Positions 1 through 6,172 of a stretch of 10,934 nt of DNA are shown in pieces. The translations under genes and the position numbers were made by a program. Origin of the DNA: an uncultured Polyangiaceae bacterium (GTDB taxonomy: Bacteria > Myxococcota_A > Polyangia > Polyangiales > Houyiibacteriaceae). A model generated the notes under the pieces. The model made no database searches, had not been told where the DNA came from, and saw only the letters and a program-made list of their open reading frames with translations. Within the stretch, counting starts at the first letter, position 1, and each line of letters opens with the position of its first letter. The stretch is from NCBI GenBank assembly GCA_947258625.1, contig CAMYJN010000026.1:1-10934 (forward strand). The letters are read 5' to 3'.

Positions 1-906
1 GTCGCGCTCTTGTTCTCGGTGAGCCATCCCGCCAAGGCCGAAACGCGGGTCGTCTCCGATGCGAAGACGGGGCCGCTTTGCGAACGCGCGCGCGCCGAGT
101 TGCAACAGATCGGGCTGGCGGCCGCGGCTGTGTCGGTAGATGGTCGCACCCGTCGGGTACGGAGGCGCGCCTTTGCCGATGCGACGGTACAGGCCGTCGT
201 GGCCTGTCAGTCGAAGCCGGTGCGCATCGAGGTCTTCTACCCGGACGGCTCGCGCCTGGGCGAGGAAGCGTTCGTCGTCCTGGTGCGTGACGACGACTCA
301 AACGCGCCGGTCTACGTGAGTGAGCGCATCCGCGCCGAACGCTTCATCGCCAACGTCCCCAAGCAGGTTCCCTTTAGTCCGTCGGTCTGGTGGCTTGGAA
401 TTGGGAGTGACGTGCTGCTCTCGCCGGGCGGCGTCGCGCCCCTGGCCTTCGTGACGCTGGACCTCGGCTATCGGTTTCACCGCCACTGGTCGGTTCAGGC
501 GTTCGCATCGATCCAGCCGTACATGCGCCGCCTCGACGCCGGTCCGCTTGAGACGAGTTTGCGCGTCGATCAGTTCGGTGCGGCCATCGCGTACCATCCG
601 GTCGTGACCAAGCGAGTCGATCTTGCGCTTGCCGCGCGCGTTGCAGCCACACGACTCGGCGCGAACGGAACGGGCGGAGCCACTCCCGCCGACCTCGAAG
701 GCCAGCGCGATCGGGTCTGGCTCGCATTTCCCGCCGGGCGTATCGCGCTTCGCATAGGGCTCACCGACCGCATTTGGCTCCGCGCACAAGGGGAGGTCGG
801 GGCGTTGGTGCCGAAGGCCGTCGTTGCAGCTGGCACGCAACAGGTCGGGTCCTTGGGTCCCTTTGCCGCACAGGCCGGGCTTGGTTTGGAGGTGCATTTC
901 CGATGA
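1..906 (+). CDS. Secreted outer-membrane beta-barrel protein (5' end missing)
   Basis: The frame is open from the first base, so the true start lies to the left; 301 residues are visible. The first 13 read like the end of a signal peptide: a hydrophobic stretch (VALLFSV) followed by PAKA and then E, which fits an AxA cleavage site. Visible residues 14 to about 100 form a small globular domain with two cysteines (after GPL and in VVACQS) and a strand-rich part around RIEVFYPDG. After a linker, residues from about 125 to the end alternate hydrophobic and polar residues in short strands (ALRIGL, WLRAQGEVGAL, GLGLEVHFR) and finish with a near-terminal Phe, as in outer-membrane beta-barrels. The exact family is not recognised; a small porin-like or OmpA-type barrel is an inference. 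Its stop overlaps the start of the next gene (ATGA at 903-906), so the two are probably co-translated. Confidence 0.7.
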   Translation, partial: VALLFSVSHPAKAETRVVSDAKTGPLCERARAELQQIGLAAAAVSVDGRTRRVRRRAFADATVQAVVACQSKPVRIEVFYPDGSRLGEEAFVVLVRDDDSNAPVYVSERIRAERFIANVPKQVPFSPSVWWLGIGSDVLLSPGGVAPLAFVTLDLGYRFHRHWSVQAFASIQPYMRRLDAGPLETSLRVDQFGAAIAYHPVVTKRVDLALAARVAATRLGANGTGGATPADLEGQRDRVWLAFPAGRIALRIGLTDRIWLRAQGEVGALVPKAVVAAGTQQVGSLGPFAAQAGLGLEVHFR

Positions 907-1118
907 CTTGGCGTTGGATCACGGTCGTGCTGACAAGCCTTTGGCTGCTGGGTTGTGGCGAAACCACGCTTCGCCCGTTCCTCGAAGTCTCGGATGGCGG
1001 GGTCGATGCGGCCGAGGACGATGCGGGCGAGGACGATGCGGGCGAGGACGACGCGGGCGAGGACGACGCGGACGAGGACGGTGGCGTGGACGACGATGTC
1101 GATGGCGGCGAGCCCTAG
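903..1118 (+). CDS. Short acidic lipoprotein with EDDAG repeats
   Basis: This 71-residue gene starts at an ATG overlapping the upstream stop (ATGA), an arrangement typical of translational coupling. The N-terminus MTWRWITVVLTSLWLLGC is a short lipoprotein signal: basic residue, hydrophobic core and lipobox L-L-G-C, with lipidation predicted at Cys18. After about 20 ordinary residues (ETTLRPFLEVSDGG) the protein becomes almost entirely Asp, Glu, Ala and Gly, including three EDDAG units and one EDDAD. It contains no enzyme motif. An anionic tether or a divalent-cation-binding tail at the envelope is inference. Coupling to a beta-barrel gene suggests an outer-membrane location, perhaps as an accessory of that barrel. 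The reading frame is supported by the lipobox, the overlap and the terminator that follows. A longer in-frame start upstream would bury the signal peptide and is disfavoured. Confidence 0.7.
   Translation: MTWRWITVVLTSLWLLGCGETTLRPFLEVSDGGVDAAEDDAGEDDAGEDDAGEDDADEDGGVDDDVDGGEP
1014..1079 (+). repeat. 15-bp tandem repeat encoding EDDAG
   Basis: Near-identical 15-bp units (GAG GAC GAY GCG GGC) run in register at 1014-1028, 1029-1043 and 1044-1058. A variant unit follows at 1059-1073 (last codon GAC), then a partial unit. Units differ only at the third base of one codon. The unit length is a multiple of three, so slippage would change tail length without breaking the frame. Confidence 0.85.
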
Positions 1119-1152
1119 TCCGACGACCAAGCCGTGCTCCACCAATTAGAGT

Positions 1153-1187
1153 ACGAAGGGAGCGAGTCCGAGCTCTCCCTTCGTTTT
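1153..1187 (+). terminator. Rho-independent terminator after the acidic lipoprotein
   Basis: A perfect 10-bp stem (ACGAAGGGAG at 1153-1162, CTCCCTTCGT at 1175-1184) encloses a 12-nt loop, and the last stem T begins a TTTT run at 1184-1187. It lies 35 nt after the plus-strand stop. A shorter run of A on its 5' side could let it work weakly on the minus strand too. Confidence 0.75.
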
Positions 1188-1192
1188 GCCGC

Positions 1193-1222
1193 GGGACCCC
1201 ATAGCGAGCGGACTCGGGTCCC
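1193..1222 (-). terminator. Possible terminator hairpin for the minus-strand lipoprotein gene
   Basis: Stem GGGACCC (1193-1199) pairs with GGGTCCC (1216-1222) around a 16-nt loop. It lies 18 nt beyond the minus-strand stop at 1241. No T tract follows directly on the minus strand, so termination is only suggested by position. Seven bases of its loop (1209-1215) complement the loop of the neighbouring hairpin at 1164-1170. Confidence 0.3.
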
Positions 1223-1240
1223 TACTCGGGTTTCAGCGGT

Positions 1241-2140
1241 TCAGTTGTTGAGCGCGCCTTCGTCGATCCACTGACGTAGGATCACGACGAAGCCCGCATC
1301 GTCGGGGCCGTTGCGGTGGTTTGCGTCGAGTTGCGGGATGAGGGCACCGGACGGATCGGACGAATCCCCGGGCACCACCAGCGGGAAGCCGTCTCCGCCT
1401 GCCAGTATGTTTGCGTAGCTGTCCAAGTCGACGCCAGCCGGGCCGCCACCGTTATGGCACTGCACGCAGCCCGCTTCGAAATACGGTTGAATGTCTAAGG
1501 CGAACGAAACTCCCATGACGCCGCCGCCGCTGCCGCCGGTTCCGGTCATGCCGCCCGAGCCAGTCATGCCGCCCGTGCCAACAGTGCCAGTCATGCCGCC
1601 CATGCCGCCGGTTCCACTCATGCCACCACTGCCGCTTGGATCGCAGTCGCTGTCATCGTCGTATTCGTTGCCGTCGTCATCATCATGATCGCGACTGCAC
1701 CGATCGTCGTCGCTGTCGCTGTCGCCGTCGTCGTCGTCGTCGCTGTCGTCGTCGTCGCTGTCGTCGTCGTCGTCGTCGCTATCGCTATCCTCGTCGCTGT
1801 AGTCGTCATCGTAACGATCAACGCAGTCGAGACACGCCTGACGCAGATCTTCGCAGAAGGCCAGATCGTCGGTCTTGGTCGAGCACAGCTCATAGAGCGC
1901 ATCGCAATGCTCGGCGACGTCGTCCTGGCTGGCGCCGTTCCCGTGGACGGCATCCATGCAGTCCATGGCCCCGGCCTCACAATCGTCCGATGATCCATCG
2001 CACGACGCATACCCATCGTGACAGCGATCAATTCGCTCCTGCACCGTGGCCGCACTACTGCCGACGCTATCCGAGCCACAGGCGCTGAGCAGGGTCATGA
2101 TGCCAAGCGTAGGCAACCAAACTATCAAATTTCTGGGCAT
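1241..2140 (-). CDS. Mosaic lipoprotein: Cys ladder, Asp/Ser tract, Gly/Met linker, c-type haem domain
   Basis: 299 residues. The N-terminus is a lipoprotein signal with lipobox LLSAC (Cys21). Residues 40-106 hold nine cysteines, most exactly seven apart (40, 47, 54, 61; 79, 86; 96, 103), consistent with disulfide-linked helices. Residues 110-166 are mostly Asp and Ser, an acidic tract that could bind cations. Residues 168-209 are a GGMTGTGG-type flexible linker, a style common in myxobacterial secreted proteins. Residues 211-299 form a small c-type cytochrome-like domain with the haem motif CVQCH (225-229) and the ending QWIDEGA, seen in planctomycete-type/PSCyt1-like haem domains. No Met follows the haem motif; His275 is the only later histidine. 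The role is probably electron transfer or redox sensing at the outer membrane (inference). The ATG at 2138-2140 has a strong Shine-Dalgarno. The gene follows the P450 but is separated by 271 bp, so it is probably transcribed on its own. Confidence 0.85.
   Translation of the reverse strand: MPRNLIVWLPTLGIMTLLSACGSDSVGSSAATVQERIDRCHDGYASCDGSSDDCEAGAMDCMDAVHGNGASQDDVAEHCDALYELCSTKTDDLAFCEDLRQACLDCVDRYDDDYSDEDSDSDDDDDDSDDDDSDDDDDGDSDSDDDRCSRDHDDDDGNEYDDDSDCDPSGSGGMSGTGGMGGMTGTVGTGGMTGSGGMTGTGGSGGGVMGVSFALDIQPYFEAGCVQCHNGGGPAGVDLDSYANILAGGDGFPLVVPGDSSDPSGALIPQLDANHRNGPDDAGFVVILRQWIDEGALNN
1514..1639 (-). repeat. Gly/Met/Thr linker repeat
   Basis: Degenerate short repeats encode GGM-[TS]-G-[TS] units over residues 168-209 of the haem lipoprotein; on the plus strand the motif GTCATGCCGCC recurs. 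This is a low-complexity linker between the acidic tract and the haem domain. Confidence 0.7.
1643..1813 (-). repeat. GTC-type trinucleotide tract encoding Asp/Ser
   Basis: Uninterrupted runs of five to six GTC units on the plus strand (GAC/GAT on the coding strand) are broken by GCT/GCC triplets that encode Ser or Gly. The densest part is about 1700-1783. It encodes the acidic segment of the haem lipoprotein. Length change by slippage would stay in frame. Confidence 0.8.
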
Positions 2141-2147
2141 TTTCGTT

Positions 2148-2153
2148 CCTCCT
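2148..2153 (-). promoter_or_regulatory. Strong Shine-Dalgarno for the haem lipoprotein
   Basis: On the minus strand AGGAGG occurs 7 nt before the ATG at 2140. This fixes the start and leaves the signal peptide at the very N-terminus. Confidence 0.8.
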
Positions 2154-2411
2154 GCGAAGCCCTCGGCCCGATCGCGTCGGACTCCACCTTTCTCCAGTGA
2201 CCCGCCCGTCCAAAATCGGCTCGCTTCTTTACAACTGCATACAAATGGGCGAATCGAGACCCCCTGTTCTCTGAGGGCGGATGCCGAAGCAACGAAGAGC
2301 GACGACGAAAACCCGCGTACTTTGGATTGCGCGATGGCCTGCTGAGCGGACCGTAGCTACCGTTCGCTCTTCCGATAATCGCTACGGGCAGGCCTCGGCA
2401 GGGCACCGAGC
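2154..2411. other. Intergenic region between P450 and haem lipoprotein genes
   Basis: About 260 bp with no convincing gene. It must hold the promoter of the minus-strand lipoprotein gene unless that gene is read through from the P450. A comparatively AT-rich patch lies at about 2222-2252, but I see no -35/-10 pair of good quality. A 7-bp inverted repeat (CCGTAGC 2351-2357, GCTACGG 2381-2387, 23-nt loop) lies just after the P450 stop. It has no T tract and is at best a weak terminator. Confidence 0.4.
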
Positions 2412-3591
2412 TCACCGGCCTCCCGATCGCACTCCCGATCGCAGCCGCACCGGCAATCGCTCGAGCGTCCGCACGAACACACTTTTTCGGTGCGGAAAAT
2501 CGCCGTCCGCAAGCTCGACCCAGTCCGTGCGGTCCAGGAGTTGCTCCATCGCGATGCGGCCCTCCATCCGTCCGATCGGTGCGCCGAGGCACAAGTGAAT
2601 GCCGTGGCCGAAGGCGAGGTGTTGCCGAGGTCCGGCTCGGTGAAGGTCGATTTGATCGGCGTTCGGCCACTTCCGCGGGTCGCGGTTGCCCGACGCCCAA
2701 AGCAGCATGACGCGCGCGTTCTCGGGCAACGTTTCGCCGTGGAGCTCCACCGGCACTTTCGTCTTTCGAAAGTGACCTTGAAAGGGCGATTCGAGCCGAA
2801 GCACTTCTTCGACGAAGTTCGGCACGAGCTCGGGCTTGGCACGAAGCTCTTCTTGCACCTCGGGGTTCTGCGCCAGTAGCCGCACCATGCTCCCCATGAG
2901 GCTCGCCGACGAGTCGCTCCCCGCGATGATGATCTGAAGCACGATCGCCGCAGCGTCCGCGCGCGTCATCGTACCCTCACGGACAGCGTCGATGAGCGCA
3001 CCCATCATGAACCCAGGCTTTGGCTCGCGCGCTTCGGCCTCGTCGAACTGGTCACGGCACCATTTGAAAAAGCGAAAGCCGTTGAGCACCTTTGACGGTC
3101 ATCGCGTCGTCTCGCGGCAGCGACAGGATGTCGAGCGTGAGTGCGATCGGGATCTGAAACGCAAACGCGTCCATCCAATCGACTTCGCGTGCTGCGAGCA
3201 CGGCGTCCATGTGCTCATCGACGAGCGCGCGGACCTGCGGCTCCAGCACTTGCACGAAGCCTTTGCCCAGGCCGGCCGTGGCAATCTTGCGCTGCACGCG
3301 GTGAATCGGCGGGTCTTGCAGTGCCAGCACGTCGGGGGGCGCGAACGGCAGGTGCGGCGGCACGAACATCGAAAGCCGCCCGCTTCCGCCCGCGAGCAAG
3401 ATGGCCACGATGTTCGACGAGAACCGCTCCGGGTCCATCGTCACCTGCTTGATGTCTTCGTAGCGGCTCAGGTAGTAGCAGTCCGCGCCCTTGGGCTTGA
3501 AGGTGGGCGCCTCTTCGCGCAGCGCCTCATAGAAAGCGTACGGGCTCTCGATGGTCGAGTCGCTGAACGGATCGAAGTCGGTGACGCGCAT
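2412..3591 (-). pseudogene. Cytochrome P450 interrupted by a one-base frameshift
   Basis: Two overlapping minus-strand frames together make one bacterial P450 of 392 residues, near the usual 400. The first frame (3591 to about 3090) gives residues 1-167, including DPPIHRVQR in the C-helix region (His97, Arg101). The second (3089-2412) gives the I-helix AGSDSS (223-228), the ExxR motif EVLR (262-265) and the haem loop FGHGIHLCLG (327-336) with the proximal ligand Cys334. All core motifs are intact. The break lies in CAAAGG at 3089-3094: removing one base joins VK to VLNGFRFF smoothly. Without it the first frame stops at 3052, before the I-helix, and no haem site would be made. The start ATG has GAGGG 6 nt upstream. 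The Thr usual in the I-helix is Ser here. Bacterial P450s hydroxylate small molecules or lipids using ferredoxin partners, none of which is nearby. A sequencing error, a true mutation and recoding cannot be told apart here. Confidence 0.85.
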
Positions 3592-3597
3592 GTCGAG

Positions 3598-3602
3598 CCC
3601 TC
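3598..3602 (-). promoter_or_regulatory. Shine-Dalgarno of the P450 gene
   Basis: GAGGG on the minus strand, 6 nt before the ATG at 3591, supports MRVTDFDPF as the P450 N-terminus. Confidence 0.6.
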
Positions 3603-3706
3603 ACGTTAGCGGTTGTACCGAGGTGTTCGCATCAAACGCGACCCTAGCACGCGCACGGCCGACTAGTGCCGGGCCCCCTGTTCGATGTCGAACGCACGCG
3701 CCCAAG

Positions 3707-4267
3707 TCACCGAAAGTTCTGCACGCTCCAAGTTTTGCCGTCCGCGTCCTCGGCAAAGCCGCATGCGACGCGCTCGTAGCGCGGGTTGCTCATATTGACG
3801 TAATGGCCGTGCTTCGAAAACCGCTTGCCGGGCCCTTCGTCCCACATCGCTTGGAGGCATCCCTCGACGACGCCGCGCTTCGAAGGCCATGCGGGGCACT
3901 CGTTCTGCGCAAGGCCTTCGGGTTTGCAGATGCCGCCGTTGAAGCCCGCGTGAATGCCTCGCTTGCTATCGTGCTTCGCGTGCTTGTTGGCGCATGTCTC
4001 GCCCCCCTTCCAACGCCCGAGCGGCGGCAGGCATTGGCACACCCAACGCAGCTGGTTGATTCGCGCGACACAGTCGTCGTAGGGGTTCCCGGTGCTCGGC
4101 GGGGGAGCCGGCGCGCAGTTCGAGCGTGGCCGGCTCAGCGCCCCCTTGCCGCAGCGCTTGTCAGACGCCAGGTCGCCGCCGGAACCAATCGCGCCGGAAG
4201 GCAACGAAAGCAACACCCCCAAGCCCGCAAGCGTCACAACAGCCACCACCACCGTTCCCCGCGTCAT
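3707..4267 (-). CDS. Secreted CAP (SCP/PR-1) domain protein
   Basis: 186 residues. The N-terminus has one basic residue and a hydrophobic stretch (about 5-27), read as a signal peptide with cleavage near SGA/AIG. The rest resembles the CAP superfamily (CRISP, antigen 5, PR-1): a helix with INQLRW (70-75), W-D-E-G (142-145), GHYVNM (154-159), VACGF (167-171) and the terminal WSVQNF (180-185). Candidates for the CAP-cavity His/Glu tetrad are His106, Glu123, Glu144 and His155. Ten cysteines (39, 51, 66, 77, 79, 92, 114, 124, 137, 169) in the mature part point to a disulfide-rich exported protein. CAP proteins elsewhere bind sterols, lipids or metal ions, or act as toxins; the bacterial role is poorly known. 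It lies 81 bp downstream of the FAAL and 115 bp upstream of the P450, all on one strand, so one transcript is possible. No strong Shine-Dalgarno precedes the ATG. Confidence 0.8.
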   Translation of the reverse strand: MTRGTVVVAVVTLAGLGVLLSLPSGAIGSGGDLASDKRCGKGALSRPRSNCAPAPPPSTGNPYDDCVARINQLRWVCQCLPPLGRWKGGETCANKHAKHDSKRGIHAGFNGGICKPEGLAQNECPAWPSKRGVVEGCLQAMWDEGPGKRFSKHGHYVNMSNPRYERVACGFAEDADGKTWSVQNFR

Positions 4268-4348
4268 GGCAGCAGCCTAGCAACAGACACTGACCGCGCC
4301 CAACGGGCTCGAGACGCGGCAAGAACAACAGGTCGCGCAGCCTGTGCG

Positions 4349-6034
4349 TCAAGCCACCGCCAACCCACCTGTCCTCCGCAGCACGCCACCCAACGTCCCC
4401 TCGAGATACTGCTCCCGAGTAGCCGACCGCTGCAGCTTCCCACTCGTAGTCTTCGGCAACGACCCCGCCTCGATGAGCATCACCTCGCTCACCGTGAGCC
4501 CGACCTCACGCTGAACGGCGCGGATGATCTTCGATTCGATGGTTTCCGGGTCGCCGTAGCGGTACTCGGCAGCCACGACGATTCGCTCGGTGGGGTTGCC
4601 CGAAATCGAAAAGGCGGCGACGTTGCCCATGCGCACGCCTTCGACGCGCCCCGCTGCCACTTCGATGGGCGTCGGGTCGTAGTTGCGTCCTCGAACGATG
4701 ATCATGTCTTTCAAACGACCCGTCACGAAGAGCTCGCCCTCCGACATGTACCCAAGGTCTCCCGTCTTCACGCCGCCGTCGACGAAGACACACTTCGTCG
4801 CCTCTTCGTTCTCCCAGTACCCGTCCGTCACGCTCGGCCCCTCCACGAACACCTCGCCGACGCGACCCTCCGGAAGGGGCTTGCCGTCTTCACCGAGGAT
4901 CGAGACGCGATGGCGGGGCAGGGCGCGCCCGCACGACACCACCGGAACCCGGTGCTCGACGCGAAAGAGTCCGGACGGTTTGTTGCGGGCGTCGTCGTTC
5001 GGTTCAGATTCCAAGTCGAGGGAGTCCACCTTGAGCTCGTCCTCCATTCCGGCGAACGTGACCGCCAGTGTGGTTTCCGCCATGCCGTAGCACGCGAGAA
5101 ACGCGCTTGGCTTCAACCCCGCCTCGCCAAAACGATCGAAGAAACCCTGGATGGCATCGGGCTGAATCGGTTCCGCGCCGCATCCGAGCACCCGCACGGC
5201 CGACAGGTCCAGCCCGTCCGTCGACGTCGTGCGACGCGCGGTCAAGGCATACCCAAAGTTCGGCGCAAACGAGATCGTCCCCCGCTCTTCTGACAGCGTC
5301 CGGACCCACACCTCCGGTCGCTTCAAGAAGTCGAGCGTGGAGATAAACGTGATCGGCGTGCGCGTCACGAGCGGAGACATCACGAACCCGATCAAGCCCA
5401 TGTCGTGGTAGAGCGGCAGCCAGCTCACCCCGCGGTCCTCGGGGCTCGCGCCCAACCCGTCCACCATGATGGCGTGCGCGTTCGCCCAAAGGCTCCCATG
5501 CGTCACCCGCACCCCGCGAGGCGCAGCCGTGCTCCCCGAAGTGAATTGAAGAAACACCACTTGGTCATCGCTCACGGCGCCGAGGTGCAGCTCCCCGCCA
5601 TCGGGCAGCTCATCCATCGAGACCACTTCGCGCAGCGACGGAATCCGATCGGGAAGCCCGCGCAGCGTGTACGCGACCGGCGAGTCGGCAAGGACCAAGC
5701 TCGCCCGCGCGGTCGCCAACATGCGCCCCGTGGTCTCCGCCCAGGAGTCCAGCTGCCCAAGCGTCAGCGGCGGATACAAAGGCACCGCAATGAACCCAGC
5801 CCGGACGCAGCCAAGAAACGCCGGCACGAAATCCCGCGGCCGATGCAACACGAGCCCAACCCGATCCCCACGCCGAACCCCAAGACGCTGCATCCCCCGA
5901 GCCATCCGGTCCGCTTCCGCGACGAGCTCCCCGTACGTCAGCTCCGCGATCGACCCGTTGTCCCGATACCGATGCGCCTCACGCTCCGATCTCCCAAGCG
6001 CTTCCAGAAGCTGTGAAAAGTCATTCGCTTGCAT
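4349..6034 (-). CDS. Fatty acyl-AMP ligase (FAAL, FadD32/FadD28-like)
   Basis: 561 residues from the ATG at 6034, the usual FAAL length. The family activates fatty acids with ATP to acyl-adenylates and passes them to an acyl carrier protein rather than to CoA. Motifs in order: phosphate-binding loop FTSGSTAAPRG (164-174), PLYHDMGLIG (207-216), FLKRPEVWVR followed by SFAPNFGYAL (236-264), GCGAEPI (284-290), YGMAETTL (316-323), KTGDLGY (423-429), hinge GRLKDMIIVRGRNYDP (439-454) and LPKTTSGKLQR (526-536) with catalytic Lys533. RGRN after the hinge is typical of FAALs rather than acyl-CoA ligases. No acyl carrier protein, PKS or NRPS module is fused or adjacent. A GTG at 6061 would add nine residues, but the internal ATG has GGAG 8 nt upstream and is preferred. 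The C-terminal tail after Lys533 is short and ordinary. A sigma-54-like promoter lies upstream. Confidence 0.9.
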   Translation of the reverse strand: MQANDFSQLLEALGRSEREAHRYRDNGSIAELTYGELVAEADRMARGMQRLGVRRGDRVGLVLHRPRDFVPAFLGCVRAGFIAVPLYPPLTLGQLDSWAETTGRMLATARASLVLADSPVAYTLRGLPDRIPSLREVVSMDELPDGGELHLGAVSDDQVVFLQFTSGSTAAPRGVRVTHGSLWANAHAIMVDGLGASPEDRGVSWLPLYHDMGLIGFVMSPLVTRTPITFISTLDFLKRPEVWVRTLSEERGTISFAPNFGYALTARRTTSTDGLDLSAVRVLGCGAEPIQPDAIQGFFDRFGEAGLKPSAFLACYGMAETTLAVTFAGMEDELKVDSLDLESEPNDDARNKPSGLFRVEHRVPVVSCGRALPRHRVSILGEDGKPLPEGRVGEVFVEGPSVTDGYWENEEATKCVFVDGGVKTGDLGYMSEGELFVTGRLKDMIIVRGRNYDPTPIEVAAGRVEGVRMGNVAAFSISGNPTERIVVAAEYRYGDPETIESKIIRAVQREVGLTVSEVMLIEAGSLPKTTSGKLQRSATREQYLEGTLGGVLRRTGGLAVA

Positions 6035-6042
6035 CGCTAAGG

Positions 6043-6046
6043 CTCC
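6043..6046 (-). promoter_or_regulatory. Shine-Dalgarno that decides the FAAL start
   Basis: Minus-strand GGAG lies 8 nt before the ATG at 6034. The alternative GTG at 6061 has only a poor GAG nearby. The resulting start, MQANDFSQLLEALG, fits the family N-terminus. Confidence 0.55.
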
Positions 6047-6096
6047 GTTCCCACCGCCCACGCACTCGGCGGTGTCCCTATGAACCCCCTGGTAGG

Positions 6097-6113
6097 TGCA
6101 TCAGCCATGCCAG
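6097..6113 (-). promoter_or_regulatory. Sigma-54-type (-24/-12) promoter for the FAAL gene
   Basis: The minus strand reads C TGGCATGGCTGATGCA from 6113 to 6097. Against the sigma-54 consensus YTGGCACGRNNNTTGCW it differs at two positions, and it keeps the essential GG and GC at the required 12-bp spacing. The transcript would start near 6086, giving a leader of about 50 nt before the FAAL ATG. Recognised by eye, with no matrix score. Confidence 0.45.
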
Positions 6114-6172
6114 CCCCCAACCCTCAATTTTGAAGCGTTTTTCGAAATTCCGGCCCCCCGACCGACGCCCAA

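Noticed and set aside
570..1145. Minus-strand frame with a repeated VVLARIVLAR segment that looks like membrane repeats
   Set aside because: The repeat is only the reverse reading of the EDDAG tandem repeat; the lipobox and ATGA overlap support the plus strand.
1514..1813. Repeats resembling a CRISPR array or satellite
   Set aside because: There is no constant repeat with unique spacers; all repetition follows the codons of Gly/Met and Asp/Ser tracts.
1685..1993. Plus-strand frame giving a long Val/Ala hydrophobic stretch, like a membrane protein
   Set aside because: It is the reverse reading of the GAC/GAT trinucleotide tract of the haem lipoprotein, which has a strong ribosome site, a lipobox and CxxCH.
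3680..3693. GTTCGA/TCGAAC inverted repeat downstream of the CAP gene
   Set aside because: It is short, with a 2-nt loop and no T tract; it may be chance in GC-rich DNA.
4268..4352. TTGACG on the minus strand at the FAAL stop, as a -35 box for the CAP gene
   Set aside because: No acceptable -10 box occurs at 16-18 bp spacing.
3551..5293. Open plus-strand frame of 580 codons
   Set aside because: It lies antisense to the FAAL, the CAP gene and the P450 start, is rich in Arg, His and Pro, has no motif, and is explained by the high GC of the minus-strand genes.
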